From the NCBI GenBank assembly GCA_021299875.1, contig JAJTEW010000002.1:124001-188000 (forward strand): a stretch of DNA of 64,000 nucleotides, read 5' to 3'. The DNA is from Comamonadaceae bacterium. GTDB lineage: Bacteria; Pseudomonadota; Gammaproteobacteria; Burkholderiales; Burkholderiaceae_C. Positions 9,398 through 19,286 of the stretch are shown here, in pieces (within the stretch, counting starts at the first letter, position 1; every line of letters starts with the position of its first letter). The notes beneath the pieces are model-generated. The model was not told the origin of the DNA. It did not search any database and saw nothing but the letters and a program-made list of their open reading frames with translations. A program made the position numbers and the translations under genes.

Positions 9398-10585
9398 ATG
9401 ACTGCCACCGAGCGCCGCGCCAGCGCCTCGCTGGCCAGTATTTTTGCGCTGCGCATGCTGGGTCTTTTTCTGGTTTTGCCGGTTTTTGCCATGGAGGCGC
9501 GCCGCTACCCTGGCGGCGATGACCCGATCTGGTTGGGCTTGGCCATGGGCATTTATGGTTTGACGCAGGGCGCGCTGCAGCTGCCCTTTGGCATGGCCTC
9601 GGACCGTTTTGGGCGCAAGCGCGTCATTGTGCTGGGGCTGCTGATTTTTGCCTTGGGCAGCTTTTGGGCGGCGGCGGCCACCGACTTGGTGGGTTTGTTG
9701 GTGGGGCGCAGCTTGCAAGGTGCAGGGGCTGTGTCGGCCGCTGTCACGGCCTTGTTGGCCGACGTGACCCGCGACGAGGTGCGCACCAAAGCCATGGCTT
9801 TGCTGGGCAGCAGCATCGGTTTGATGTTCGCCCTGTCCTTGGTGGTGTCGCCCTTGCTAACGTCCTGGATCGGTTTGCCCGGCTTGTTTTGGCTGACGGG
9901 CGTGCTGGCGCTGTTGGGCGTGGGCGTGGTCATTTGGGGCGTGCCGTCTGAACCCGAGCCGGTGACCGCAGAGGGCCGTGGGCGACTGCGCGATGTGCTG
10001 CTGCACGCCGACTTGATGCGCCTGAATGTGGGTGTGTTTGTCTTGCATGCGGTGCAGTTGGCCATGTGGGTGTCCCTGCCGGCGTTGCTGGTGCAGGCGG
10101 GCTTGCAAACGGGCCAGCACTGGCAGGTGTATTTGCCTGCGGTCTTGTTGTCCTTTTTGTTTTTGGGTGTGGTGTTTGCCATGGAGCGGCGCGGGCACCT
10201 GAAAAAAGTTTTCTTGTTCTCCATTGGCCTGATCCTGGTGGTGCAGGTGGGTCTGTTGGTGCAGTCGCTGGGCACGCCTGGTCTGGGCGTTTTGGTGGCT
10301 TTGTTGATGGTGTTTTTTTGTGGCTTCAATGCGTTGGAGGCGACTCAACCCAGCTTGGCTTCGCGCATCGCCCCTCGAGCTTTGCGTGGCACTGCATTGG
10401 GGGTTTACAACACCCTGCAGTCCTTGGGCTTTTTTGCAGGGGGGCTGGCGGGCGGTTGGCTGGTCAAGTCATGGGGAAGTCCGGCGCTGTTTTTAGCCTG
10501 TGGCGCGGTCATGCTGATTTGGTGGCTGGTGGCCTGGCCCATGCAAATGCAGGGCCGTGGGCGGCCCATTGGCCCGGTGGTCTGA
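9398..10585 (+). CDS. MFS transporter, YajR-like
   Basis: A 395-residue major facilitator with 12 predicted membrane helices. The loop 2-3 motif A is FGMASDRFGRKRVIV near residue 65, and the N-terminus (RRASASLASIFALRMLGLFLVLPVFA) closely resembles YajR-type drug:proton antiporters. E. coli YajR has an extra C-terminal cytosolic domain that is missing here, since the protein ends right after the twelfth helix. It probably exports small hydrophobic compounds; the substrate is unknown. I chose the ATG after TTTGGAC because the hydrophobic domain starts 14 residues later; longer frames add only low-complexity residues. It lies between uvrA (divergent) and ssb (same strand), a common beta-proteobacterial arrangement. 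Confidence 0.9.
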   Translation: MTATERRASASLASIFALRMLGLFLVLPVFAMEARRYPGGDDPIWLGLAMGIYGLTQGALQLPFGMASDRFGRKRVIVLGLLIFALGSFWAAAATDLVGLLVGRSLQGAGAVSAAVTALLADVTRDEVRTKAMALLGSSIGLMFALSLVVSPLLTSWIGLPGLFWLTGVLALLGVGVVIWGVPSEPEPVTAEGRGRLRDVLLHADLMRLNVGVFVLHAVQLAMWVSLPALLVQAGLQTGQHWQVYLPAVLLSFLFLGVVFAMERRGHLKKVFLFSIGLILVVQVGLLVQSLGTPGLGVLVALLMVFFCGFNALEATQPSLASRIAPRALRGTALGVYNTLQSLGFFAGGLAGGWLVKSWGSPALFLACGAVMLIWWLVAWPMQMQGRGRPIGPVV

Positions 10586-10663
10586 AGGCATTGGCCGGGT
10601 GCTGCACCCTGCGACAAGGTCCCAAATTGGCCCCATAATTGCCGCATCTATCGAGGAGTTTTC

Positions 10664-11164
10664 ATGGCATCCGTCAACAAAGTCATCATCGTCGGCAATT
10701 TGGGTGCCGACCCCGAAACCCGTTATTTGCCATCCGGCGATGCCGTCACCAGCATCCGTGTGGCCACCACCGATCGCTACAAAGACAAGCAAACCGGCGA
10801 GATGAAAGAGGCCACCGAGTGGCACAGCATCAGCTTTTTCGCCAAGTTGGCCGAAATCGCGGGCCAGTACCTGCGCAAAGGCAGTCAGGTGTATGTCGAG
10901 GGCAGCCTGCGCACCCGCAAATACACCGACAAGAATGGTGTTGAGAAATACGCCACCGACATCCGCGCCGACAGCATGCAAATGCTGGGCAGCCGACAAG
11001 GCATGGGCGGCCCTTCTGAAGATGGCGGCAGCGGTGGTGGTGGCTACGCCCCGCGCCAAGCCGCGCCGACCCGCCCTGCGGCCGCACCGGCCAGCCGCCC
11101 TGCGGCCGCCGCCAAGCCTGCGGCCAGCAATTTTGACGACATGGACGACGATATTCCGTTTTAA
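10664..11164 (+). CDS. ssb: single-stranded DNA-binding protein
   Basis: A 166-residue SSB. The OB-fold occupies residues 1-110 ([57 protein letters not shown]). A glycine-, alanine- and proline-rich linker follows, then the acidic tip DDMDDDIPF, which recruits replication and repair partners. It coats single strands as a tetramer during replication, recombination and repair. The start has GAGGAG 8 bases ahead. A strong terminator follows the stop, so it is the last gene of its transcript. Confidence 0.98.
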   Translation: MASVNKVIIVGNLGADPETRYLPSGDAVTSIRVATTDRYKDKQTGEMKEATEWHSISFFAKLAEIAGQYLRKGSQVYVEGSLRTRKYTDKNGVEKYATDIRADSMQMLGSRQGMGGPSEDGGSGGGGYAPRQAAPTRPAAAPASRPAAAAKPAASNFDDMDDDIPF

Positions 11165-11192
11165 AGAACGCGGTTCAAGCTTGTCCATCCTC

Positions 11193-11220
11193 AAACCCGT
11201 GGCCAGCCCACGGGTTTTTT
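11193..11220 (+). terminator. rho-independent terminator after ssb
   Basis: A 10-bp stem (AAACCCGTGG pairing with CCACGGGTTT) with a 5-base loop, followed by a run of T residues, 28 bases after the ssb stop. Confidence 0.88.
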
Positions 11221-11423
11221 ATTCAAGGCATGAAGCCACACCTCTTTTTGAGACTTTACAAAACTTGGGCTTTGTGTGGTGACATCGGTGGCAGTTTGGC
11301 GGGGCCGATGGCTGGTGCCCCAACTGACCGTTCCTTGAGGTGGCAGGCACTGGTGCGCGCTGCTGGTTGAGATTTCTTGTGACGCCCGTGGCATGTGGGC
11401 GCAAGCTCGGTCAGAATAGTCCC

Positions 11424-12758
11424 ATGAACGAAATCACCTCCCGGTTCTTACCGCCAGAAGACGCCCAAAGACGTGAGTTGCACAACGAAGTGCACGCGCG
11501 TCCGCCAGCTCGGGTGCGCTTGCCAGCCCTGATCGTTTATGTGGCGCTGCTCAACGAAGGCGTCACGCGGGAGCAAGAGTGGGCGCATTTGCGGCTTTTA
11601 CCCGGTCATGCCGATTTGGGGCTGGACCCATTGCAGGGCAATTTTTTGCGTTTGCGCTGCGACCACTTCACCGTCAAATGGGAGCGGCACACCGAGTTCA
11701 CGCGCTATTCCATTGTTCAAAATTTACCGGCCAATGCGCAATGGGGCGCCGACTTGCCCGACTTGGCGCCGCATGTGGCCGTTGGCACCGATTGGCTGCG
11801 CGCCTTGCCTGGTCAAACCATGGCGGCCATTGCGCTGGGCATGTTGTCGGCCGACATCGAGTCCCCCCATTTGATCGCCAAGGCCCAAAGCTGGTTGGGT
11901 GAAGGAACGGTTTTGGCGTCTCGCATGGGCAACACGGCCGAGGGCCTTTCCCATTCATGCATCCTGACCCATTTCCGGATTGGCGCCGATGGTTTCGAGC
12001 GCATGTTGGTGGTGGCGCCAGAGGACACCAGCGAGGCCAGGGCCGGACGCATTTCGCAGCGCTTGCTCGAGTTGGAAACCTACCGATTGATGGCTTTGCG
12101 TGGCTTGCCTGTGGCCAAAAATTTGTCAGCCATGTTGTCAGCGGCCGAAGCGCAATTGGCCGACATCACCGGTTTGCTGGAGCGCAAGGGTGAGACCGAT
12201 CAGGCCTTGCTGGATTTGTTGGTGTCTTTGGCGGCGCGCATTGAGCGCGCTACCGCTGAGCATGGGTTCAGGTTTTCTGCGACACGCGCTTACGACACCT
12301 TGGTCGGCCAACGGTTGATGGAGCTGCGCGAACGCCCCATCTCAGGCACGCAAACCTTGGGCGAATTCATGCAACGGCGTTTGTCGCCCGCCATGGCCAC
12401 TGTGAATGCCACAGAAAAGCGTTTGGCGTCTTTGGCCGAGCGGGTTTCGCGCAGCAGTGCCTTGCTGCGCACCCGGGTGGACATTGCCACCGAGGCGCAA
12501 AACCAAGTTTTGCTCGAAAAACTGACCCGAGGTCAAGAGCTGCAACTTCGCCTGCAAGTCACGGTGGAGGGCTTGTCCATGGCGGCCATCTCTTATTACG
12601 TGGTGAGCTTGCTGCTTTACGCCTTCAAGGGCTTGCAGGCCTATGGTCTGCCCTTCAATCCTGAAATGGCCGTGGCTTTGCTGCTGCCTGTGGTGTTGTG
12701 GGGCGTGTGGCGCAGCCGCCAAAAAATGCAAGAAAAACTGCACAGATCGGAACCTTGA
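11424..12758 (+). CDS. DUF3422 family membrane-anchored protein
   Basis: A 444-residue protein of the DUF3422 family, whose biochemical function I do not know. The N-terminus contains the family-typical RRELHNEVHARPPARV. The body is a mixed alpha/beta soluble region with a long helical, coiled-coil-prone part (about residues 310-400: RLASLAERVSRSSALLRTRV...). Two membrane helices close the protein (MAAISYYVVSLLLYAFKGL and MAVALLLPVVLWGVW), so the bulk faces one side of the inner membrane. I chose the ATG preceding NEITSRFLPP. The LysR gene begins 4 bases after the stop, so the two may be co-transcribed, though family context elsewhere does not define a shared role. Confidence 0.85.
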   Translation: MNEITSRFLPPEDAQRRELHNEVHARPPARVRLPALIVYVALLNEGVTREQEWAHLRLLPGHADLGLDPLQGNFLRLRCDHFTVKWERHTEFTRYSIVQNLPANAQWGADLPDLAPHVAVGTDWLRALPGQTMAAIALGMLSADIESPHLIAKAQSWLGEGTVLASRMGNTAEGLSHSCILTHFRIGADGFERMLVVAPEDTSEARAGRISQRLLELETYRLMALRGLPVAKNLSAMLSAAEAQLADITGLLERKGETDQALLDLLVSLAARIERATAEHGFRFSATRAYDTLVGQRLMELRERPISGTQTLGEFMQRRLSPAMATVNATEKRLASLAERVSRSSALLRTRVDIATEAQNQVLLEKLTRGQELQLRLQVTVEGLSMAAISYYVVSLLLYAFKGLQAYGLPFNPEMAVALLLPVVLWGVWRSRQKMQEKLHRSEP

Positions 12759-12762
12759 CCCC

Positions 12763-13722
12763 ATGGAGTTGCGACAACTGCGGTATTTTGTGCGGGTGGT
12801 GGAGATGGGCAGCATCAGCCGGGCCGCTTTGGATCTGAACCTGGTGCAGTCGGCACTGAGCCAACAAATCACCCGACTCGAAGGTGAGCTGAGCACCCGT
12901 TTGTTGCAGCGCAGCCCACAGGGCGTGACGCCCACCGAGGCGGGCGTGGCGTTCTTCCGCGAGGCGCAATTGACCTTGCGTCACGCCGAGCAGGCCATTC
13001 GCGCTGCCCAGCAGGCGCGTTTGTCGGGCACAGTCAGTGTCGGCCTGGCCCCGACCACGGCGGCTGTCTTGGGCTTGCCCTTGATGCAGGCCATGCGGGA
13101 GCGTTACCCCGATGTCCGACTGCACATGGTCGAGAGTTTGTCGGGGCACTTGTCGGCCATGCTCAACGCACGGCAGCTCGATTTGGCGGTCCTCTTTGAT
13201 TTGCCAATGGCCGGTGGCCAATCCTTGCAGGCAGCCAAGCGCTGGAGTGTTTTACCGCTGATTGAGGAGGATATTTTTCTCATCAGTGCGCGGCACACCC
13301 TCAAACCCGGCGTACCCACTGCCCTGCGCATGGCGCAACTCAAAGACAAGCCCTTGATTTTGCCAACGGGCCCACACGGCTTGCGCAGCACACTCGATGC
13401 CGCCTTTATCCGGGCCAAGGTCAAGCCGCTGGTGGCGCTGGAGGTGGACTCCTTGGCCATGCTGATGGATGCGGTGCGATCCGGCATGGGGGCCACTTTG
13501 CAGCCATGGGCATCGGTGGCGCGTCATGCCGATGGGTTGCAGACCCTGCACATGGCCCACATCACCGACCACCAACTCAAGCGCAGCAACTGGTTGTGTG
13601 GTCTGTCCGAAGATGAGCTGTCCCCAGCTGCTTTGGCCGCAAGGGTGGTGTTGGCCGATTGCGTTCGCCATTTGGTGAGCTCTGGCGCGTGGCAAGGCGC
13701 TGCAGTGAGCAGCAGAACCTGA
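12763..13722 (+). CDS. LysR family transcriptional regulator
   Basis: A 319-residue LysR-type regulator. The N-terminal helix-turn-helix (MELRQLRYFVRVVEMGSISR...LNLVQSALSQQITRLE) is followed by a two-lobed inducer-binding domain from about residue 90. The sequence around LVQSALSQQITRLEGEL resembles the Nac/Cbl-like branch. It lies directly upstream of, and in the same direction as, an SDR gene, tcuA and tcuB, and a T-N11-A dyad sits between it and the SDR gene. By analogy with TcuR, the LysR regulator of tricarballylate use in Salmonella, it probably controls these genes, but the effector is not known. Confidence 0.92.
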   Translation: MELRQLRYFVRVVEMGSISRAALDLNLVQSALSQQITRLEGELSTRLLQRSPQGVTPTEAGVAFFREAQLTLRHAEQAIRAAQQARLSGTVSVGLAPTTAAVLGLPLMQAMRERYPDVRLHMVESLSGHLSAMLNARQLDLAVLFDLPMAGGQSLQAAKRWSVLPLIEEDIFLISARHTLKPGVPTALRMAQLKDKPLILPTGPHGLRSTLDAAFIRAKVKPLVALEVDSLAMLMDAVRSGMGATLQPWASVARHADGLQTLHMAHITDHQLKRSNWLCGLSEDELSPAALAARVVLADCVRHLVSSGAWQGAAVSSRT

Positions 13723-13744
13723 TGCTGCTGAAGGATTGTGGGGT

Positions 13745-13759
13745 ATCACTTTTCGTGAT
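13745..13759. promoter_or_regulatory. candidate LysR-type operator (T-N11-A dyad)
   Basis: ATCAC-TTTTC-GTGAT is a perfect inverted repeat that includes the T-N11-A core expected for LysR regulators. It lies 82 bases before the SDR start and 23 after the LysR stop. A second, looser dyad (TGCAC...GTGCA) follows at 13781-13798, just before a possible -10 TAAATT. Confidence 0.5.
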
Positions 13760-13840
13760 GACCATATGCCTGGCTGGTGCTGCACAAGACGCTGTGCACC
13801 GTCTAAATTATGAACACTGACTCATTCAAGAAAGACTGAC

Positions 13841-14596
13841 ATGGACATGCAATTGAAAAACAAAACCGCTTTGGTCACTGGCGCAAGCGTGGGCATTGGG
13901 CGTGGCATTGCCAAGGCCTTGGCCGCAGAGGGCGTGCGTGTGGCGGTGTCTGCACGGCGTGTGGACAAGTTGCGCGAGCTGGCCGACGAGATCGTGGCCG
14001 CTGGCGGGCATGCACCGGTGATCATCGAGTCGGACCTGTATGCCGACGATGCGGCCAAACGCTTGGCCGAGGCGGCTTTGGCGGGTCTGGGCAGTGTGGA
14101 CATTTTGGTCAACAACGCTGGGGGCTCGCGCAGCTTCAAGGAGTTGCACGTGAGCGAAGAGGCCTGGCAAGAAGCCATCACCTTGAACTTTCACCGTCCG
14201 CGCCAGGTGGCCGATGCCTTGATTGATCAAATGATTGAGCGCAAGTGGGGCCGCATCATCAACATCACTGGCAAGAGTGAACCTGAGCACACCAACGGCG
14301 CGTTTTGCGCCAAGGCGGGCATGCACAGCTGGGCCAAAGGTTTGTCGCGCATGGTGGGCAAACACGGGGTCACGGTGAACTGTGTGCCGCCAGGGCGTAT
14401 CCATTCCGAGCAGATTTTTCGCAACTACACGCCTGAATACCGCCAGTGGCAGTGCGACAACGAGATCCCGATGGGGCGTTATGGCGAGCCGGAAGACATG
14501 GCGAACTTGGTCACGTTCTTGGCCTCGCCATTGGCCAGTTACATCACGGGTGCAGTGATTCCTGTGGACGGTGGTTTGCGCAAATACCAGTTCTGA
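13841..14596 (+). CDS. SDR family oxidoreductase with atypical active site
   Basis: A 251-residue short-chain dehydrogenase/reductase. The Rossmann motif TGASVGIG is at residues 13-20, NNAGG near 90, and the C-terminal PVDGGLR is classical. The active site is unusual: in the expected Tyr-x3-Lys, Lys158 is present but the residue four before it is Ala154 (T-N-G-A-F-C-A-K), and the upstream serine region reads NITGKS. Either a neighbouring residue replaces the tyrosine or the enzyme does not perform standard hydride chemistry. It is the first gene of the tcuA-tcuB cluster, 45 bases upstream of tcuA. It may process a related tricarboxylate or dicarboxylate; substrate unknown. Confidence 0.88.
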   Translation: MDMQLKNKTALVTGASVGIGRGIAKALAAEGVRVAVSARRVDKLRELADEIVAAGGHAPVIIESDLYADDAAKRLAEAALAGLGSVDILVNNAGGSRSFKELHVSEEAWQEAITLNFHRPRQVADALIDQMIERKWGRIINITGKSEPEHTNGAFCAKAGMHSWAKGLSRMVGKHGVTVNCVPPGRIHSEQIFRNYTPEYRQWQCDNEIPMGRYGEPEDMANLVTFLASPLASYITGAVIPVDGGLRKYQF

Positions 14597-14641
14597 TCTG
14601 ACCTGGGCTGCGTGCCCTTTGCCTTTGCCCTGAAAGTTTTT

Positions 14642-16084
14642 ATGACGGTCGATGTTTTGGTGATTGGCGGCGGCAACGCGGCCCTGTGTGCGGCGCTCAT
14701 GGCCCGTGAGGCGGGGGCCAGCGTGATGCTGCTCGAATCGGCACCGCGCGAGTGGCGCGGTGGCAATTCAGGCCATACACGCAATTTGCGCTGCATGCAC
14801 GATGCGCCGCAAGACGTGTTGGTCGATGCCTACCCGGAAGAAGAGTTTTGGCAGGACCTGCTCAAGGTCACTGGGGGTTTGACGGACGAGCATCTGGCCC
14901 GCTTGGCCATTCGCCACTCAGCCACCTGCCGCCCTTGGATGGTCAAGCATGGCGTGCGCTTTCAGCCTTCGCTGTCTGGGGCTTTGCACACAGCCCGCAC
15001 CAATGCTTTCTTCATGGGCGGGGGCAAGGCCTTGGTCAATGCTTTTTACCGCAGCGCTGAAAAGTTGGGCGTGCAGATCCACTACAACGCCGAGGTGGAT
15101 ACCGTCGAATTGGACGAGGGCCGCTTTGTGGCGGCATCGGTCATGCACAAGCAGACCGATGGCAGCGTTCGGCGCGAACGCGTGGAAGCCCGCGCTTGCG
15201 TGTTGGCGGCGGGGGGCTTTGAGTCCAACCGCGAATGGCTGCGTGAGGCTTGGGGCCAAAACGAGCGCGGTGAGTACCCTGCCGATCAATTTTTGATCCG
15301 GGGCACGCGGTACAACCAAGGCGTTTTGCTCAAACACATGCTGGAGCAAGGCGCTGACCGCATTGGCGACCCGACGCAGGCGCACATGGTGGCCATCGAT
15401 GCGCGTGCACCTTTGTACGACGGCGGCATTTGCACCCGCATCGACTGTGTGTCATTGGGCGTGGTGGTCAACCGCGAGGCCCGGCGTTTTTACGACGAGG
15501 GCGAAGATTTTTGGCCTAAGCGCTATGCCATCTGGGGCCGTTTGGTGGCGCAGCAGCCGGGGCAGGTGGCGTATTCCATCATCGACGCCAAGGCGGTGGG
15601 CCGTTTCATGCCGCCGGTGTTTGAAGGCACCCAAGCGGACAGCCTGCCTGAGTTGGCCCGCAAGCTGGGCCTGGATGAGGCCACGTTCATGCAAACCCTG
15701 AACGATTACAACGCCGCTTGCCGCGAAGGCACGTTTGACCACACGGCGCTGGACGACTGCCACACCGAAGGGGTCACGCCCGCCAAAACCCACTGGGCCA
15801 GGCCGCTGGACATTGCACCTTTTTACGCCTATGCCGTCAGACCCGGTGTGACGTTCACCTATTTGGGATTGAAAACCGATGAGACCACCGCTGTGCGCTT
15901 CAACAACCAGCCCAGTCCCAACCTGTTTGTGGCGGGCGAAATGATGGCGGGCAATGTCTTGGGCAAGGGCTACACGGCCGGGGTGGGCATGACGATTGGC
16001 ACAGCCTTTGGCCGCATCGCGGGTGAGCAAGCGGCCAAAGCGGTCCAAGCCCAAAAGGAGGGCGCTGACCATGCAAACGCTTGA
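14642..16084 (+). CDS. tcuA: FAD-dependent tricarballylate dehydrogenase TcuA
   Basis: A 480-residue flavoprotein of the fumarate reductase/succinate dehydrogenase family. The N-terminal FAD fold is [21 protein letters not shown]. The substrate region follows ([15 protein letters not shown] near residue 40), and the C-terminal FAD portion reads [24 protein letters not shown]. TcuA oxidises tricarballylate to cis-aconitate, which enters the TCA cycle, with TcuB taking the electrons. The ATG is preceded by GAAAG; a GTG 10 codons upstream is less likely. The stop overlaps the tcuB start by 14 bases. A related tricarboxylate substrate remains possible, because family members are annotated mainly by homology. 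Confidence 0.88.
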   Translation: MTVDVLVIGGGNAALCAALMAREAGASVMLLESAPREWRGGNSGHTRNLRCMHDAPQDVLVDAYPEEEFWQDLLKVTGGLTDEHLARLAIRHSATCRPWMVKHGVRFQPSLSGALHTARTNAFFMGGGKALVNAFYRSAEKLGVQIHYNAEVDTVELDEGRFVAASVMHKQTDGSVRRERVEARACVLAAGGFESNREWLREAWGQNERGEYPADQFLIRGTRYNQGVLLKHMLEQGADRIGDPTQAHMVAIDARAPLYDGGICTRIDCVSLGVVVNREARRFYDEGEDFWPKRYAIWGRLVAQQPGQVAYSIIDAKAVGRFMPPVFEGTQADSLPELARKLGLDEATFMQTLNDYNAACREGTFDHTALDDCHTEGVTPAKTHWARPLDIAPFYAYAVRPGVTFTYLGLKTDETTAVRFNNQPSPNLFVAGEMMAGNVLGKGYTAGVGMTIGTAFGRIAGEQAAKAVQAQKEGADHANA

Positions 16085-17237
16085 TGCCTTGACGCGTGAC
16101 GCCCGTGCCCTGGCGCTTGGCGAGTTGACAGCCCCGGAAGCCGAAGTGGCCCGCCAAATGCATATTTGCAATGGCTGCCGCTACTGCGAGGGTTTTTGTG
16201 CGGTGTTCCCGGCCATGACGCGCCGCTTGGAATTTGGCAAGGCCGACATCCATTACATGGCCAATTTGTGCCACAACTGCGGTGCGTGTTTGCATGCTTG
16301 CCAGTACGCACCACCGCACGATTTCGCCATCAATGTGCCCAAGGCCATGGCCCAGGTGCGCGGCCAGACCTATGCCGACTACGCCTGGCCACCCGCTTTG
16401 GGCAGTTTGTACCAACGCAACGGCTTGACCTTGTCGGTCGCGCTCGCTTTGGGTTTGGCTTTGTTTTTGGCGCTGGCCATGCTGCGCCAAGGCACGCTGT
16501 GGTCAACGCCCGTGGCCGGTGGCTTTTACGCGGTATTTCCGCACAATTTGATGGTCAGCCTGTTCGCGCCCATCTTCTTGTTTGCCGTGCTGGCGCTGGC
16601 CCTCGGTGTTCGGCGCTTTTGGCGTGACGTCACGCCTGCCACCAGTGGGGCCGACTTGACTTCACCTGCGGCTGCCGAGGCCGCGCACGATGCGCTGCGC
16701 CTGAAATACCTGGACGGCGGTCACGGTGAGGGCTGCCACAACGAGGATGATGCTTGGACACACGAGCGCAGGCGCTACCACCACCTGACGTTCTACGGTT
16801 TCATGCTGTGTTTTGCCGCCACCAGCGTGGCCACGCTGTACCACTATGTTTTGGACTGGCCCGCACCCTATGACCTGACGACTTTGCCTAAGTTGCTCGG
16901 CGTCATCGGCGGGGTGAGCTTGGCGGTGGGCACGGCCGGTTTGTGGCGCTTGAACCTGCGCCGTCACCCGGACCATGGCGATGCGGCGCAAAAGCCCATG
17001 GACCGGGGTTTCATCGCCTTGTTGTTCTTGGTCAGCGTGACCGGTTTGTTGCTGTGGTTGCTGGGCCAAACAGCGGCCATGCCTTTGATGTTGGCGGTGC
17101 ACTTGGGTGCGGTGATGGCTTTGTTCCTCACTTTGCCTTATGGCAAGTTTGCGCACGGCGTTTTCCGCACAGCGGCTTTGCTGCGCTTTGCCATTGAAAA
17201 GCGCCAACCCAACCGCTTGGGGCTGGGCGGGGAGTAA
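16071..17237 (+). CDS. tcuB: tricarballylate utilization 4Fe-4S membrane protein TcuB
   Basis: A 388-residue iron-sulfur membrane protein that re-oxidises reduced TcuA and passes electrons to the quinone pool. Two cluster motifs are in the first 85 residues: [11 protein letters not shown] and [11 protein letters not shown]. About six membrane helices follow, with conserved histidines ([16 protein letters not shown]) that may bind heme. The ATG has an AAGGAGG ribosome site 9 bases upstream, inside the tcuA 3' end, so translation is probably coupled. The Salmonella operon carries a TcuC transporter; none lies here, as the next gene is the convergent mnmA. Confidence 0.88.
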   Translation: MQTLDALTRDARALALGELTAPEAEVARQMHICNGCRYCEGFCAVFPAMTRRLEFGKADIHYMANLCHNCGACLHACQYAPPHDFAINVPKAMAQVRGQTYADYAWPPALGSLYQRNGLTLSVALALGLALFLALAMLRQGTLWSTPVAGGFYAVFPHNLMVSLFAPIFLFAVLALALGVRRFWRDVTPATSGADLTSPAAAEAAHDALRLKYLDGGHGEGCHNEDDAWTHERRRYHHLTFYGFMLCFAATSVATLYHYVLDWPAPYDLTTLPKLLGVIGGVSLAVGTAGLWRLNLRRHPDHGDAAQKPMDRGFIALLFLVSVTGLLLWLLGQTAAMPLMLAVHLGAVMALFLTLPYGKFAHGVFRTAALLRFAIEKRQPNRLGLGGE

Positions 17238-17238
17238 G

Positions 17239-18411
17239 TCAGTCTGTGAGGTTGGGGCAGGCGCTGGCCGAGTGGATCACGCCGCCGCCCAGGCACACCT
17301 CGCCGTCGTACACCACGGCGCTTTGGCCTGGCGTGACAGCCCATTGGGGATCGCTGAACGAAAGTTCAAAGCCCGATGACCCATCGGGTGTGCCGAGCGC
17401 TTGCAGGCTGCAAGGCGCATCCGTTTGCCGGTAGCGCGTCTTGGCGGCGTAGGCCCCCGGCGCAGGGGCCCGGCCCGCGCACCAACTCACATCGGTGGCT
17501 TGCAGCTGGGGGGACAGCAACCAAGGGTGGTCGTGGCCTTGCACCACCCACAAGGTGTTGTTCGGGATGTCTTTGCGGGCCACAAACCAAGGCGTGTGCT
17601 CGCCCGCACCCCTCAAACCGCGTGCTTGCAGTGCCTTCATGTCGGCCCCTTTGGCCTTGATGCCGCCAATCCCCAGCCCTTGGCGTTGCCCCAAGGTGTA
17701 AAAGCTCAGCCCCACATGCTTTCCAATGGTGCGCCCTGTTGGGTCTTTGATGGGACCGGGTTCTTTGGAGATGTAGCGGTTCAAAAATTCGCGGAAGGGC
17801 CGCTCGCCAATGAAACAGATGCCGGTGGAGTCTTTCTTTTTGGCGTTGGGCAGCCCGATTTCTGCGGCGATGCGGCGCACCTCGGTTTTGTGCAGTTCGC
17901 CCACCGGAAACAGGGTTTTGCTCAATTGCGCTTGGTTCAGGCGGTGCAGAAAGTAGCTTTGGTCTTTGCTCGGGTCCAGGCCCTTGAGCAGTTCAAACAG
18001 GCCGCTGGCCGTGTTTTGCCGCACACGGGCGTAGTGGCCCGTGGCGATTTTTTCAGCCCCCACGCGCATGGCGTGGTCCAAAAAAGACTTGAACTTGATC
18101 TCGGCATTGCACAGGATGTCCGGGTTGGGCGTGCGCCCGGCTTGGTATTCGCGCACAAATTCTGAAAAAACCCGGTTTTTGTAATCGGCCGCAAAGTTGA
18201 CATGCTCGATCTCGATGCCCAGCACATCGGCCACGGCGGCGGCATCCACAAAGTCGATGTTGGACGAGCAGTATTCGCTGTCATCATCGTCTTCCCAGTT
18301 TTTCATGAAGATGCCCATGACTTCATGGCCCTGTTGCTTGAGCAAATGGGCCGTAACGGCTGAATCGACGCCGCCGGACAGGCCGACCACCACACGTTTG
18401 AATTTGGACAT
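17239..18411 (-). CDS. mnmA: tRNA-specific 2-thiouridylase MnmA
   Basis: A 390-residue enzyme that adds sulfur at C2 of the wobble uridine of Lys, Glu and Gln tRNAs. The PP-loop is [16 protein letters not shown] at residues 8-23. The first catalytic cysteine is in [11 protein letters not shown] near residue 100, and the second, persulfide-forming cysteine in [11 protein letters not shown] near 200. The C-terminal beta barrel contains a loop with additional residues around [15 protein letters not shown]. Its stop is one base from the convergent tcuB stop. In E. coli the partner Nudix gene nudJ is adjacent; here nudJ is on the same strand but about 1.7 kb upstream, separated by two other loci. 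Confidence 0.97.
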   Translation of the reverse strand: MSKFKRVVVGLSGGVDSAVTAHLLKQQGHEVMGIFMKNWEDDDDSEYCSSNIDFVDAAAVADVLGIEIEHVNFAADYKNRVFSEFVREYQAGRTPNPDILCNAEIKFKSFLDHAMRVGAEKIATGHYARVRQNTASGLFELLKGLDPSKDQSYFLHRLNQAQLSKTLFPVGELHKTEVRRIAAEIGLPNAKKKDSTGICFIGERPFREFLNRYISKEPGPIKDPTGRTIGKHVGLSFYTLGQRQGLGIGGIKAKGADMKALQARGLRGAGEHTPWFVARKDIPNNTLWVVQGHDHPWLLSPQLQATDVSWCAGRAPAPGAYAAKTRYRQTDAPCSLQALGTPDGSSGFELSFSDPQWAVTPGQSAVVYDGEVCLGGGVIHSASACPNLTD

Positions 18412-18512
18412 GGGGTGATTATCCTTTGCCCCATTGGGTCATGGCGATGGGGGTAAAGGCATCGTTTTGGCAGAACGGCTGGATAATGGCCAGCCTTAAA
18501 AGCTTGGAAGTC

Positions 18513-19241
18513 ATGTTCAATCCCTGGTCGCAAGACCCCGACCGTCGGGCGCGTTGTCGCAACGCGTTGGCACGCCTTGTAGCGTTCACCCACCGTGGCT
18601 TGGCCTTGGTGGGTGGGCTGGTGGCCGTCTTGTTGTTGTGGATCTGGCTGCAGCCGCAGTGGTTGCAGCCGCTGGAGCAGCGCTTGGCCACCTGGTTGAG
18701 AGCGCGCGATGTGCTGACTGTGTTGTGGCCCCCAAACACTGCCGAGCGAGCCACCGCCGTGCATTTGCAGGATTTGCCACCTCAGCAGGCTTTGGTGGCC
18801 AATTGGTTGGCGCGCAAGTACAAGGTGGCGCCTGAGCCTTTGGCTGCCTTGGTGGCCGAGGCCCATGTGCAGGCCAAAACGTCGAAACTGCCCGCACACC
18901 TGATTTTGGCGGTCATGGCCACGGAATCGAGTTTTCATCCCTATGTGCAAAGTCAGGCCGGTGCTCAGGGTTTGATGCAGGTGATGACGGGCATTCATGC
19001 CCAACGTTACGAGGCCTATGGCGGGCGATTGGCCGCCTTTGATCCGGTGACCAACTTGCGCGTCGGGGTGGCGGTGTTGAGCGATGCGATCAAGCTGCGC
19101 GGCGGTTCGCTGGAAGAGGGTTTGCTGTTTTACTTGGGGGGCTATGCCATGACCGAAGACAATGGCTATGTGGCCAAGGTCTTGGCCGAAAAAGCACGCC
19201 TTGACGCCGTTGCCGCCGGCCAAAAAACCCCAGCGGATTGA
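18513..19241 (+). CDS. lytic transglycosylase, SLT domain
   Basis: A 242-residue membrane-anchored lytic murein transglycosylase. One N-terminal transmembrane helix (ALVGGLVAVLLLWIWL, about residues 30-45) is followed by a soluble SLT/lysozyme-like domain in the periplasm. The catalytic glutamate is in MATESSFHPYVQSQAGAQGLMQVM, with the conserved GLMQ substrate loop, and the terminal GGYAMTEDNGYVAKVLA matches the family. It cleaves peptidoglycan between MurNAc and GlcNAc, forming 1,6-anhydro ends. An upstream in-frame ATG adds 9 residues; neither start has an ideal ribosome site. It is divergent from mnmA. Confidence 0.9.
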   Translation: MFNPWSQDPDRRARCRNALARLVAFTHRGLALVGGLVAVLLLWIWLQPQWLQPLEQRLATWLRARDVLTVLWPPNTAERATAVHLQDLPPQQALVANWLARKYKVAPEPLAALVAEAHVQAKTSKLPAHLILAVMATESSFHPYVQSQAGAQGLMQVMTGIHAQRYEAYGGRLAAFDPVTNLRVGVAVLSDAIKLRGGSLEEGLLFYLGGYAMTEDNGYVAKVLAEKARLDAVAAGQKTPAD

Positions 19242-19286
19242 CCGCTGGCTTGCTCTGTCGACACCGGCTGAAGTCCGCCGACGCGC

